From an uncultured Bacteroidota bacterium (lineage in GTDB: Bacteria > Bacteroidota > Bacteroidia > Flavobacteriales > TMED113), in the NCBI GenBank assembly GCA_902520385.1, contig CABYOB010000006.1, forward strand, positions 1-31,016: 31,016 bases of DNA, written 5' to 3'. Each line of letters opens with the position of its first letter. The first letter of the stretch is position 1. Shown here piece after piece: positions 17,501 to 26,232 of the stretch. Made by a program: the position numbers and the translations under genes. Under the pieces are notes generated by a model. It ran no database searches. It was not told the DNA's origin and saw only the letters and a list, made by a program, of their open reading frames with translations.

Positions 17501-18344
17501 GAGTTTCAATGTTTTTTGTTGGATTATTATTAATAGTCAAAAAATAGTAAGTGGTTTCAGAGTATATGTTTTGAATATGTTTATAACTGTTTATTAATGT
17601 GTCAAACACCCATATATTTGGACTTTGTCCATAAAACAAAATCTTTTCATTATCATCAAAATAAGAATCTTCATTTCCGATAAAATGAATAGATAATTGC
17701 ATCAAATCATCAGTTCTATACTTAAAATTTTCTTCCGGAAGCATTCCCGCGGGCTTTCCATATATTTTTATATTTCTAGGATCTATTGACTCCACATTAA
17801 CTCCTATAGATTCCAAAAATGATTTATTTATTTCATGAAACCCATCACTTTGAACTCCAATTTTATACCATTCTCCAGAGGCTAAAACCGAATTGTTTTT
17901 TATATTATATTTAGTTTTCTTTTTTGAATCAATGCGGGGATTTATTTTTATTTTAAACGATTTTAAAAAATAAGCCCCGTCCTTTTTTTGCATGTAAGGG
18001 AAAATTGTGACTGAGACAAAATTATTTTTCTCTTGCTGACTTAAATTATATTCATAAAAAAGTTCATCTGGAATATTACATAATAAGTTTGGAGCTTCAA
18101 TAAAAATATATTCTTTGTCAATTATTTCTACATCAAAATTTGTATGATTTGTTTGTATTCTCTCAAAATAACTCATACATGGATTGTCTTCATTATATAT
18201 AGATTTTGAAAAATTTTGAACATTTATATAATTGTTATTATATAGTATTTTTTTTGTTTCTAGTAAATCAATACTTCGACTATATTCCTGAGAATATAAC
18301 TTACATGAAATCATAATTAAAAAAAGTATATATGCTCGCATCAT
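14535..18344 (-). CDS. porU: T9SS sortase PorU
   Basis: A 1269-residue gingipain-like (C25) cysteine peptidase. PorU sits at the outer membrane, removes the C-terminal sorting domain of T9SS cargo and attaches the cargo to a surface lipid. A signal peptide ends near MISCKLYSQ (residue 19). The catalytic dyad is His774 (NYIGHGGEVGW) and Cys808 (TATCEFSRFDDPE), 34 residues apart as in other PorU and gingipain proteins. The C-terminal 100 residues start NYPNPF and look like a type A sorting domain or FlgD-like fold, ending YIYKVLLKS and VILN. Length fits Flavobacteriia PorU. It is the first gene of the porU-porV-ispF unit and is divergent from the PorP/SprF gene, with 137 bases between their start codons. 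Confidence 0.95.
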   Translation of the reverse strand: MMRAYILFLIMISCKLYSQEYSRSIDLLETKKILYNNNYINVQNFSKSIYNEDNPCMSYFERIQTNHTNFDVEIIDKEYIFIEAPNLLCNIPDELFYEYNLSQQEKNNFVSVTIFPYMQKKDGAYFLKSFKIKINPRIDSKKKTKYNIKNNSVLASGEWYKIGVQSDGFHEINKSFLESIGVNVESIDPRNIKIYGKPAGMLPEENFKYRTDDLMQLSIHFIGNEDSYFDDNEKILFYGQSPNIWVFDTLINSYKHIQNIYSETTYYFLTINNNPTKNIETQEIKLNTILNTPDEEKKYISSFIDYDYHENEQYNLVSTGQQWFGEYFGNNNLYSFDLAKGQVLDSISFRARVAARSSVATDFDFKLNNQTTFFSLTIPPETSDDYYYEAKEGTIQLNLSSQFSLQNWDGEVLVNYKNNGNPSALSWLDFIELNYKRSLDWSSNESQFNFRLSPYFGLSVINTPDETLNVYNVTDPLNVKMHILNNGEFEGFAAYIDTLSEFVCVRNINDLESPQFFGQVLNQNLHGYNQTDLIIVTHPNFLDQADRLANFHINHDDMEVIVVTTNQIYNEFSSGSQDPVAIRDFIRMLYNKSANIPKNLLLFGDASFDYKDIKSPNSNFVPTFQSYRSDNIKLSYCSDDFFGMLDDLEGSSSTLVDDLIDIGIGRLTVSTNQEAKYAVDKIINYANNSFGDWKNKVCFVSDDVDEGWEENLLIHADALAEKVDTNYSWVNVDKIYSDAFQQESTAGGERYPEVNKKIVELINSGVLIINYIGHGGEVGWASERILELSEINNFENFEKLPVFVTATCEFSRFDDPERVSAGELLFLNSNGGAISLFSTSRTVNESSAYYITNSLYNYILDSSSQDNTMGEIMKKAKNDPSLGNTVNKRKFALLGDPALKIPYPEYNILTNEIYVVENDLIKGEKNIPTDTIKALSKVRILGQIEKGFKNGTLYVTVYGKSNSYETLNNNGFLEEPFEFDLQKNIIYKGKVDVVNSNFGYDFIVPKDIPFQYGNSKLSYYAYDDSLKIDGSGFYEELLIGGINTNADLDDIGPSIELFMNDTNFVSGGMTNSSPELIAKVFDISGINTVGTGIGHDIIAILDNVSNQPYVLNDHYESDLNTYQSGLVRYSLSNLSEGVHVLNLKVWDVYNNSSEKDLSFIVSESEDMVIKHLLNYPNPFSNFTKFSFEHNRPNEYLDVMIQVFTVSGKLVKTLKSNIVNNGFRDESITWNGLDDFGDKLAKGVYIYKVLLKSVDSGEKVEKFEKLVILN

Positions 18345-18443
18345 AAATTAATATAATAAACTAACGCTTATTTTTTGATTGTATTTCACAATTTAATAAG
18401 ATCGGCTCGAAAATAAAAAAAAATATCATTTTCGTTCTTATAT

Positions 18444-18451
18444 TAATTTTG
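18444..18451 (+). promoter_or_regulatory. -7 element for the PorP/SprF gene
   Basis: TAATTTTG fits the Bacteroidota -7 consensus TAnnTTTG and lies 30 bases ahead of the ATG at 18482. A TTG at -33 is not evident. The 137-base space between porU and this gene holds nothing else I can identify. Confidence 0.45.
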
Positions 18452-18481
18452 TATAATTGCTATATACATCGATCATCCTAA

Positions 18482-19468
18482 ATGAAAAAATATATTTTTT
18501 TAATATTAAGTGTTTTCTTTTTTAATTCTGCCTATGCTCAAGATCCACATTTTACACAATATTATGCAAATCCGCTTTATTTAAATCCAGCTTTAGCAGG
18601 TGGAGAATATTGTCCTAGAATAATAACAAATTACAGAAATCAATGGCCTATGATGGCTGGTAACTTCGAAACTTACAGTGCATCTTTTGATCTAACTTTA
18701 GAGCCAATCCATGGTGGACTTGGATTATTAATTCTTCATGATGATGCTGGTAATGGAACAATTAAAAGCACTTTTGCTAGCTTAATATACTCCTATCACA
18801 CAAAAATAACTAGAAAGATTGACTTATTAACTGGCTTTCAGGTTAGTAGTCACCAAAGAAGTTTAGACCCAAATTTATGGTTTGGAGATCAAATAGATGA
18901 AATATATGGTTTTGTTTACCCAACTCAAGATGATATTGTTAATGGAGGAATTATTTCTAAAAGTTATTTAGACTTCTCTTTTGGAACATTACTATCATCT
19001 AATTCCTTTTTTTTAGGCTTAGTTGCCCATCATCTAACAGAGCCAGAAGAAGCTTTTCTTGCTGCCGGCAAATTATCAATGAAAAAAACAATTCATGGTG
19101 GGGCAATAATAAAAATTAATGAAGCTGTTACTCAAACATCTGGATTACTTTCCGGAGACACTTATTTAATTCCTAATTTTCTATTTAAAAGTCAAGCACA
19201 AACAGAACAAATAAATATAGGAACTACAATAACAAATAATATTTTATCAGCTGGTGTTGCATATAGAAGAAGTTTTATGAACTCTGATGCAATGTTATTA
19301 GTATTAGGTTTCCAAAAAGATGCATTAAAAATAGGGTATAGTTATGATTTTACTATATCTGGATTAACTAGTAGTACAGGGGGTGCTCATGAGATCTCAT
19401 TAAGGATTCAATTACCTTGTGTTCCAAAAAAGATTATTCTTAATCCAATAAAATGCCCTAAATTTTAA
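18482..19468 (+). CDS. PorP/SprF family T9SS membrane protein
   Basis: A 328-residue outer-membrane protein of the PorP/SprF family. Members occur in the T9SS core (PorP) or next to a specific adhesin (SprF), where they help deliver or anchor cargo on the surface. The signal peptide ends SAYAQ (residue 19). The family signature follows at once: QDPHFTQYYANPLYLNPALAG, with YRNQWP about 20 residues later. The rest is beta-strand rich and ends with a SLRIQLP strand. The gene is divergent from porU and 70 bases ahead of gldJ, so it belongs to the secretion cluster. No SprB-like adhesin or PorK-N genes are present here, so I cannot say which subgroup it belongs to. Confidence 0.92.
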   Translation: MKKYIFLILSVFFFNSAYAQDPHFTQYYANPLYLNPALAGGEYCPRIITNYRNQWPMMAGNFETYSASFDLTLEPIHGGLGLLILHDDAGNGTIKSTFASLIYSYHTKITRKIDLLTGFQVSSHQRSLDPNLWFGDQIDEIYGFVYPTQDDIVNGGIISKSYLDFSFGTLLSSNSFFLGLVAHHLTEPEEAFLAAGKLSMKKTIHGGAIIKINEAVTQTSGLLSGDTYLIPNFLFKSQAQTEQINIGTTITNNILSAGVAYRRSFMNSDAMLLVLGFQKDALKIGYSYDFTISGLTSSTGGAHEISLRIQLPCVPKKIILNPIKCPKF

Positions 19469-19507
19469 TTATTTTAGTAAATTGTGTGCAATATTCAATA
19501 AAACCTA

Positions 19508-19521
19508 ATGTTATATAACAT
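19508..19521. repeat. 14-base palindrome upstream of gldJ
   Basis: ATGTTATATAACAT is a perfect palindrome 17 bases before the gldJ ATG. It could be an operator or simply an AT-rich chance match. No promoter matching TAnnTTTG is seen in this 70-base spacer. Confidence 0.3.
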
Positions 19522-19538
19522 ATAAAAAGACGGAAAAA

Positions 19539-21377
19539 ATGAAAAATTATAATTTAATAGTCAGTCTAATTATTATATCATTCATATCTTTTAGTTGCTC
19601 TAGTAGTCAACAAGGGCCTAAATCAGGAAAAAAACCATCCTCAAATAAAACAGGGTGGCATTATAATGATAGAGACTTTGGAGGATTTGAAGTAAACTTA
19701 AAATACAAAGGATTTCAACCCCCTGTACCAGGAATGGCCTTTATTGAGGGAGGAACATTTATGATGGGACAAACTGAAGAAAATATTATGCAAGACGGTA
19801 GTTCTACAAGACCAAGAGCTGTCACTGTCACTTCTTTTTGGATGGATCAAACTGAAGTAACAAATGTAGACTACAGAGAATATACAGATTGGATGAAATT
19901 AGTTTTTGCAAATGGTGGAAATGAGGGGCCAGCAAGAGATGAAGAAGAGTATTTTGTATTGTACGATCGCAGTTTACCGGATACTACTGTATGGAGAAGT
20001 AAATACGGTTATAATGAGCCTATGGTAGAAAATTATTTCCGTCATCCTGCATACAATAATTATCCAGTTGTAGGTGTTAGTTGGGAACAAGCCATGGCAT
20101 ACTGTGAATGGAGAACCGACAGAGTTAATGAAAAAAGACTATGTGATGAAATTGGAGTTGATATTGAAAAATATAAAGAGGGTGGAGGAATCGACAACCC
20201 TGAAGAATATTTTAGTACGCAAAGGTACTTAAAAGACCCTGATTATAATTTAAATAATTACATTGACAAAAAGAAAGCAAAGAAAAAACAAACGGCAGGA
20301 AAGAATCCTAAACCTGACCTAGCAGCAAGAGAGGGGAAAAAAGGCAAAAAAAGCGGAGACAAAAGCAGAAAAATAAGAATAGAAGATGGTATTTTTGTAC
20401 CTAGTTTTAGGTTACCAACAGAAGCTGAATGGGAATATGCTGCATTAGCGTTAATTGGAAATTCTCATGAAGATTATGTTAGAGAAAATAAAATTTATCC
20501 TTGGAATAGACACTCGGTTAGAGATAATATAAAATCTACACAAGGTCAGATTCTAGCTAACTTTAAAATTAGCCAAGGAGACTACATGGGATATGGAGGA
20601 TACCATAATGATGTAGGAAGCCTTACTACCCCTGTAAGATCATTCATGCCAAATGATTTTGGGCTATACGATATGGCAGGTAATGTAGCTGAATGGACTA
20701 TGGATGTATATAGGAGAGAAACTGGTAAACTAGATGACGTAAACCCTCACAGAGGAAATGAATGGAAAGATCTTGTTTATAGAGATGTTGACGGCTCTCC
20801 ACAAGCTGAACCTTTTAGGGTAAGTGACATTGATAGTGAAGAATTAGCTTTCGCATATGGCTATCAATGGAATGAAGAAAATGGAACCGTGCAATATGAT
20901 ATAAACATTCGCCCTAATGATTTTGTTAGATTACCAGTTGACTTTGATGCACTTAATACTGATTTGGAAATAAATGATGATCAATACTGGAAAATGGATC
21001 CAACTCTTTCTAGCGGAGAAGATGCAGACTATGAAGGTTTATACAACAATCCTAATTCTCCAAGAAGAAATTATAAAGCTTCAAATAATGCTGATGACAG
21101 AGATGGTCAAGGAGATGGAGGAGGAATTTATCAAGATGGCGCATTTGGAGAATATTCATATGGTAAAAGTAGTTTAGTAAACAACTACACCAGAGTTTAT
21201 AAAGGTGGTGGATGGAAAGATGATGCATACTGGCTTTCTCCAGGAGCTAGAAGGTTTATGAATCAAGATTTATCAGCAGAATTTATTGGATTTAGATGTG
21301 TATTAGATCACATGGGTTGGGAATCAAGTAAAGATCAAAAGAGACCAAGAGCAAAAGCTAAGGTAAAAAGAAAATAA
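19539..21377 (+). CDS. gldJ: Gliding motility / T9SS lipoprotein GldJ
   Basis: A 612-residue lipoprotein needed in Flavobacteriia for gliding and type IX secretion, where it stabilises other Gld proteins. The lipobox SFSC gives lipidated Cys20. The body is a formylglycine-generating-enzyme (SUMF1) fold: PGMAFIEGGTFMMG, FWMDQTEVTN, then FRLPTEAEWEYAA, DMAGNVAEWT, and GGGWKDDAYWLSPGARRF near the end. A lysine-rich insert (14 Lys in 35 residues, 244-278) interrupts the fold, and the C terminus is a basic tail (KRPRAKAKVKRK). The family C-terminal tail has been linked to motility in Flavobacterium johnsoniae. It follows the PorP/SprF gene and is followed by a strong terminator and murF; gldJ next to murF is a conserved order. 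Confidence 0.95.
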   Translation: MKNYNLIVSLIIISFISFSCSSSQQGPKSGKKPSSNKTGWHYNDRDFGGFEVNLKYKGFQPPVPGMAFIEGGTFMMGQTEENIMQDGSSTRPRAVTVTSFWMDQTEVTNVDYREYTDWMKLVFANGGNEGPARDEEEYFVLYDRSLPDTTVWRSKYGYNEPMVENYFRHPAYNNYPVVGVSWEQAMAYCEWRTDRVNEKRLCDEIGVDIEKYKEGGGIDNPEEYFSTQRYLKDPDYNLNNYIDKKKAKKKQTAGKNPKPDLAAREGKKGKKSGDKSRKIRIEDGIFVPSFRLPTEAEWEYAALALIGNSHEDYVRENKIYPWNRHSVRDNIKSTQGQILANFKISQGDYMGYGGYHNDVGSLTTPVRSFMPNDFGLYDMAGNVAEWTMDVYRRETGKLDDVNPHRGNEWKDLVYRDVDGSPQAEPFRVSDIDSEELAFAYGYQWNEENGTVQYDINIRPNDFVRLPVDFDALNTDLEINDDQYWKMDPTLSSGEDADYEGLYNNPNSPRRNYKASNNADDRDGQGDGGGIYQDGAFGEYSYGKSSLVNNYTRVYKGGGWKDDAYWLSPGARRFMNQDLSAEFIGFRCVLDHMGWESSKDQKRPRAKAKVKRK

Positions 21378-21385
21378 AATTCTTT

Positions 21386-21421
21386 AAAAGGGTATAGTAT
21401 TATCTATACCCTTTTATTTTT
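21386..21421 (+). terminator. Rho-independent terminator between gldJ and murF
   Basis: A perfect 12-bp stem, AAAAGGGTATAG (21386-21397) with its complement (21404-21415), closes a 6-base loop and ends in a T-rich run. It lies 9 bases after the gldJ stop and 15 bases before the murF ATG, so it should limit readthrough into murF. Confidence 0.85.
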
Positions 21422-21429
21422 ATAAAAAA

Positions 21430-22716
21430 ATGAATATTGATTCTCTTTATTCTAAATTTTTAGTAATAAAAAATATATCAACAGATACTCGAAAATCTGT
21501 AAGTGGAAGTATATTCTTTTGTTTAAAAGGCCTTAATTTTAATGGAAACAAATTTGCTTATGAAGCTTTAAAAAAAGGCGCCGAACTTGTCGTTATTGAT
21601 GAAAAACGAAAAACAAATGAAGAAAAGTTTTTATTTGTACCTGATGTATTAACATGTTTGCAAAACTTAGCTAAAAAACACCGAGAAAACTTAAACATAC
21701 CTATTATAGCGATTACTGGAACAAATGGAAAAACATCAACAAAAAATATAGTCTTTGATGTTTTAAGTACAAAATTCAATGTAATGAAAACAACAGGAAA
21801 CTTTAATAACCATATTGGTCTACCTTTATCTATATTGAAAATTGACAAATCATATGACCTTGCGGTTTTAGAGTTCGGTGCAAGTAAAATAGGTGACATT
21901 AATGAACTCTGCGATATTGGAAAACCTAATATTGGTTTAATAACTAATATCGGAAAAGCTCATTTAGAAGAATTTGAAAGTATAGATAATATAATTAAAA
22001 CAAAAACTGAACTTTGGACATATCTTATTAAAACAAATGGAACTATTTTCATTAATCAAGAAGATGAAAATTTAATTACTACAAGAGCTAAACATAAAAT
22101 ATTTTCCACATATAATAAATTTATAAATTATGGAAAGAAAGAAAATGAAATAAAATTAAATTCAAAATCACTGTTTCTAGAATTTACATGGAGAAATGAA
22201 TTAATAAAAACAAAAATTGTTGGTGACTATAATTTAAATAATGTTATTGCTTCAATTGCATTAGGCAATTTTTTTAAAGTGGGGAAAAAAAATATTATTA
22301 ATAAATTAAAAGATCTCTCTTTTAAGAATAATCGTTCGGAATTTATTAAAACTAATTTTAATGAAATTATTTTAGATGCCTATAATGCTAACCCAACTAG
22401 CATGAAATTTTCAATAAATAGCTTTATAAATATTAGTTCTAACATGGAAAAAACATTAATCCTTGGGGATATGTTAGAGCTTGGAGGAAAATCAAAAGAG
22501 TTACATAAAGAATTAATTAAATTTCTGAAAATAAAAAAAATAAAAAGCTGTCTACTTGTCGGTGAAAATTTTAATGAAATAGAATGTGATTTCTTGAAAT
22601 TTAAAACTAAAAAAAACTTGGAAGTTCATCTGAAAAAACATATGTTCAAAAAAAGAATAATTCTAATAAAGGGCTCAAGAAAAATGAAACTTGAAACTTT
22701 GAAAGAACTTTTATAA
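21430..22716 (+). CDS. murF: UDP-MurNAc-tripeptide--D-Ala-D-Ala ligase
   Basis: A 428-residue cytoplasmic Mur ligase that adds D-Ala-D-Ala to UDP-MurNAc-tripeptide, the last cytoplasmic step of peptidoglycan precursor synthesis. The N-terminal domain has the ISTDTRK segment that binds the uridine part. The ATP-binding loop is GTNGKTST with Lys101, followed by NFNNHIGLPLSIL. EFGASKIGDI and the later ITNIGKAHLEEF are typical of the central domain; DAYNANPTSM and LGDMLELG mark the C-terminal domain. Length is slightly short for MurF (about 430-450). The start codon is 15 bases after a terminator, so either readthrough or a promoter within gldJ must serve it. Its stop is separated by two bases from the convergent secA stop. 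Confidence 0.95.
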   Translation: MNIDSLYSKFLVIKNISTDTRKSVSGSIFFCLKGLNFNGNKFAYEALKKGAELVVIDEKRKTNEEKFLFVPDVLTCLQNLAKKHRENLNIPIIAITGTNGKTSTKNIVFDVLSTKFNVMKTTGNFNNHIGLPLSILKIDKSYDLAVLEFGASKIGDINELCDIGKPNIGLITNIGKAHLEEFESIDNIIKTKTELWTYLIKTNGTIFINQEDENLITTRAKHKIFSTYNKFINYGKKENEIKLNSKSLFLEFTWRNELIKTKIVGDYNLNNVIASIALGNFFKVGKKNIINKLKDLSFKNNRSEFIKTNFNEIILDAYNANPTSMKFSINSFINISSNMEKTLILGDMLELGGKSKELHKELIKFLKIKKIKSCLLVGENFNEIECDFLKFKTKKNLEVHLKKHMFKKRIILIKGSRKMKLETLKELL

Positions 22717-22718
22717 AA

Positions 22719-25700
22719 TCACCTCCTTTTTCCTCTATCCTGCATTCGTCTTTGCCTTCTACTTAAGGGTGGAGCTTTTCCTGATGAAACTCTTTGACTT
22801 GAAATATTATTATTTTGATTATTACTAACCTTTAATTCCTTGCCTCTTTCGGCTTTCCCAAATTGGGATTGAATATTAGCTTCTGAAATATTTTGCCTTT
22901 CCCTAGAAGGAAGTTGGGCTTTAAATAAAAAAGAAATAGTTTCAGAATTAATTTTAAATAACATTTCTTCAAATAAGTTAAATGACTCAAACTTATAAAT
23001 TAATAAAGGATCTTTTTGTTCATAAACCGCTCCTTGAACAGATTGCCTTAAATCATCCATTTCTCTTAAATGTTCCTTCCAATATCTATCAATAATTGAT
23101 AAAACAATACATCTTTCAAAATCTTTTACTATACTTTCTCCTTGTGAATTATGTGATTCTTCTAAATTGGAAATTACATTTAGTCCCATTAAGCCATCCG
23201 AAAATGGAATTATAATGTTTTTATAATTATTTTTTTCATCCTTATAAATAGAATCTACAACCGGAAAAGTACTTTCCTTAATTTTTTTTATTTTAAGTAT
23301 GTAATTATTAAAAACATATTCGTATAGTTTTTTCTGTAATTTATCTATTTCACTGTTTTTAAAATTTACTTCATCAATAGGACAATCTAAAGAAAACGTT
23401 TTTAAAAAATCATTTTGGAAATTGAGAAAATCTTTTGAATCAGTATGTCTGTCTAATAAAGCAAAAACCATATCGTTAAAAGAATTAAATAGATCTAAGG
23501 ATAGTTTTTCTCCCATTAGTGCATTTTTTCTTCTTTTATAGATGACTTCTCTTTGAGAATTCATAACATCATCGTATTCAAGTAACCTTTTTCTAATACC
23601 AAAATTATTCTCTTCTATTTTTTTTTGTGCTCTTTCAATAGACTTTGTAATCATTCCATGTTGTATAACTTCTCCTTCTTTATGGCCCATTCTATCCATT
23701 AATTTAGCTATTCTATCCGAACCAAAAAGTCGCATTAAATTATCTTCTAAAGAAACAAAAAACTGAGAAGAGCCTGGATCTCCTTGTCTTCCTGAACGCC
23801 CTCTTAATTGTCTATCTACTCTACGTGAATCATGTCTTTCTGTCCCTAAAATTGCTAATCCTCCATTTTCTTTCACGCCTTTGGCTAATTTAATATCCGT
23901 CCCCCTTCCAGCCATATTTGTTGCAATTGTAACAGATTTAGACTCTCCAGCCTCAGCAACAATATCAGCTTCTTGTTTATGTAATTTTGCATTTAAAACA
24001 TTGTGTCTAATATTAGACCTTTTTAAGAATCTACTAATTAACTCTGAAATCTCAACAGATGTTGTACCAACTAAAACAGGTCTATTCTGGTTATTCAATT
24101 GAATTATTTTATCTACAACTGCATTATACTTTTCTTTATTTGTTTTATATACTAAATCATTCTCATCTTTTCTAAGAATCGGTCTATTTGTTGGAACCTC
24201 TATCACATCTAATTTATAAATATCCCAAAATTCACCTGACTCAGTAGATGCCGTCCCTGTCATTCCTGACAGTTTATTATACATTCTGAAAAAATTCTGC
24301 AGAGTAATAGAAGCTAATGTTTGTGTTGACGCTTCTATTTTACAATTTTCTTTTGCTTCTATAGCTTGATGAAGACCATCAGAATATCTTCTACCATCCA
24401 TCACCCTACCCGTTTGCTCATCAACAATTTTAACTTTATTGTCCATAACAACATATTCTATATCCTTCTCAAATAGAGTAAATGCCTTCAACAATTGATT
24501 TAATGTATGTATACGTTCACTCTTTATAGAAAAATCTTGAATTAATTGATTTTTTTTATTTGTCGCTTCTTTCTTATCTTCTAATTTTTCCAATTTTGCA
24601 ATCTCAGAACCGATATCAGGTAAAATAAAAAAATCTTTTTCCTCAGAAAAATTGGAAAGAAAATCTATTCCTCTATCAGTTAATTCTGTAGAATTATTCT
24701 TTTCATCAATAATAAAAAATAATTCATTATCTATTACATACATTTCTTTTCCTTGATCCTGTAAATATTTATTTTCTGTCTTTTGAAGTAAAGTTTTAAT
24801 TCCATCTTCACTTAAAAATTTGATTAAAGATTTATTTTTTGGAAGACCTCTAAATATTCTAAGCAATTTTACTCCTGCTTCACTATTTTTATCATTTGAT
24901 AATAAATCTTTTAATTCTAGAAATTCTTTGTTGACAAAATCTTTTTGCGCTTTAACTATTTTTTCAATTAATGGTTTTAGTTTTTGAAAACCTTCATTTC
25001 CTTGATGCTTAACTGCACCGGAAATAATTAAAGGAGTCCTAGCATCATCAATTAAAACAGAGTCGACTTCATCAATAATAGCATAATTTAATTTTTTTTG
25101 AACTAAATCTTTTTTTGAACTAGCCATATTATCTCTTAAATAATCAAAACCAAATTCACTATTAGTTCCATAAGTAACATCAGCCTTATATGCATTTCTT
25201 CGATCTTCAGAATTAGGAGAATGATTATCAATGCAATCAACACTTAATTGATGAAATTCAAATAACGGCCTCATCCACTCAGCATCTCTCTTTGCCAAAT
25301 AATTATTTACGGTTACTACATGAACACCAAAAGAAGATAAAGCATTTAAATAAATAGGTAGTGTTGCAACTAATGTTTTACCTTCACCCGTTTGCATCTC
25401 TGCAATTTTACCTTCATGTAGAACAATACCGCCCATCAATTGAACATCATAATGTAACATGTCCCATTTTTTTGAAACACCACCTGACTCCCAAGTTGTA
25501 GTCCAAATAGAATTATCATCGGATATAGAGATGTATTTTCTTTTTTCTGATAACTCTTTATCAAAAATAGTAGCTTTAACTTCTAATGACTGATTCAAAA
25601 AAAATCTTCGTGCAGTTTCCTTCATAACTGCAAAAGCATCTTCTTTTATATTATTAAGAACATCTTCTGTTTTTTTAAAAATGATATTATGTAAATTATC

Positions 25701-25970
25701 AATCTCATCATAAATTTGATTATTTGGATTTAAAAGAAATTCCTTTGAATTAATTTTTTTATATAAAGACTCTAAATCTTTGTTTTCAATCTGAATAGAA
25801 TCACTAATAAGTTTCTTGAAAGAATTAGTTTTTTCCCTTAATTGATCATTGGAAATATTTTCTAATAATTTAAACTTTTCATTTATTTTTTCAGCAAATG
25901 GAGATAGTTTTTTAAAATCTCTAGATGATTTTGTTCCAAAAAGATTAATTATAGAATTTAAAAAAGACAT
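22719..25970 (-). CDS. secA: Preprotein translocase ATPase SecA
   Basis: A 1083-residue motor that pushes signal-peptide proteins through SecYEG. Walker A is TGEGKT with Lys198; the DEAD-type Walker B is DEVD at 300-303, followed by DDARTPLIISG. The second helicase half carries TNMAGRGTDIKL and GRSGRQGDPGSS. Compared with E. coli SecA (about 900 residues), extra length lies between residues 320 and 520, as in other Bacteroidota. The C terminus is a basic tail (RRQRRMQDRGKRR); there is no CxCxSGxxxxxC(C/H) zinc motif, so binding of SecB through that motif is not expected. It starts 15 bases after a DUF2795 gene, as in many Bacteroidota. Nearly all envelope proteins in this window depend on it. 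Confidence 0.97.
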   Translation of the reverse strand: MSFLNSIINLFGTKSSRDFKKLSPFAEKINEKFKLLENISNDQLREKTNSFKKLISDSIQIENKDLESLYKKINSKEFLLNPNNQIYDEIDNLHNIIFKKTEDVLNNIKEDAFAVMKETARRFFLNQSLEVKATIFDKELSEKRKYISISDDNSIWTTTWESGGVSKKWDMLHYDVQLMGGIVLHEGKIAEMQTGEGKTLVATLPIYLNALSSFGVHVVTVNNYLAKRDAEWMRPLFEFHQLSVDCIDNHSPNSEDRRNAYKADVTYGTNSEFGFDYLRDNMASSKKDLVQKKLNYAIIDEVDSVLIDDARTPLIISGAVKHQGNEGFQKLKPLIEKIVKAQKDFVNKEFLELKDLLSNDKNSEAGVKLLRIFRGLPKNKSLIKFLSEDGIKTLLQKTENKYLQDQGKEMYVIDNELFFIIDEKNNSTELTDRGIDFLSNFSEEKDFFILPDIGSEIAKLEKLEDKKEATNKKNQLIQDFSIKSERIHTLNQLLKAFTLFEKDIEYVVMDNKVKIVDEQTGRVMDGRRYSDGLHQAIEAKENCKIEASTQTLASITLQNFFRMYNKLSGMTGTASTESGEFWDIYKLDVIEVPTNRPILRKDENDLVYKTNKEKYNAVVDKIIQLNNQNRPVLVGTTSVEISELISRFLKRSNIRHNVLNAKLHKQEADIVAEAGESKSVTIATNMAGRGTDIKLAKGVKENGGLAILGTERHDSRRVDRQLRGRSGRQGDPGSSQFFVSLEDNLMRLFGSDRIAKLMDRMGHKEGEVIQHGMITKSIERAQKKIEENNFGIRKRLLEYDDVMNSQREVIYKRRKNALMGEKLSLDLFNSFNDMVFALLDRHTDSKDFLNFQNDFLKTFSLDCPIDEVNFKNSEIDKLQKKLYEYVFNNYILKIKKIKESTFPVVDSIYKDEKNNYKNIIIPFSDGLMGLNVISNLEESHNSQGESIVKDFERCIVLSIIDRYWKEHLREMDDLRQSVQGAVYEQKDPLLIYKFESFNLFEEMLFKINSETISFLFKAQLPSRERQNISEANIQSQFGKAERGKELKVSNNQNNNISSQRVSSGKAPPLSRRQRRMQDRGKRR

Positions 25971-25985
25971 ACTTTTTAATTATAA

Positions 25986-26213
25986 TTAATATTCCTCTTC
26001 ATTCCATAAAAAATCTTCTTCTGATGGGTAATCTGGCCATATATCTTCTATACTATCATAAATTTCAATACCCCCATCTTCTAAGGCCTGTAAATTTTCA
26101 ATAACTTCTGCGGGCGCTCCAGTTCTAATAGCATAATCAATTAATTCATCCTTATTTGCTGGAAAAGGCGCATCACTTAAATAAGAAGCTAATTCTAAAG
26201 TCCAGTAAGACAT
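25986..26213 (-). CDS. DUF2795 family small acidic protein
   Basis: A 75-residue, strongly acidic protein conserved just upstream of secA in Bacteroidota. The family pattern is complete: MSYWTLELASYL at the start, FPANKDELIDYAIRTGAP in the middle, and IEDIWPDYPSEEDFLWNEEEY at the end. No signal peptide or membrane segment is present. Its function is not known; constant proximity to secA hints at a role linked to protein export or its regulation, which is inference. It is 15 bases ahead of secA and has a well-matched promoter 20 bases upstream. Confidence 0.9.
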   Translation of the reverse strand: MSYWTLELASYLSDAPFPANKDELIDYAIRTGAPAEVIENLQALEDGGIEIYDSIEDIWPDYPSEEDFLWNEEEY

Positions 26214-26232
26214 AACATATAGGTTTATTTTG

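Noticed and set aside
20974..21177. Short open frame inside gldJ in another phase
   Set aside because: The GldJ frame carries the conserved SUMF1 motifs across this stretch, so this is a shadow.
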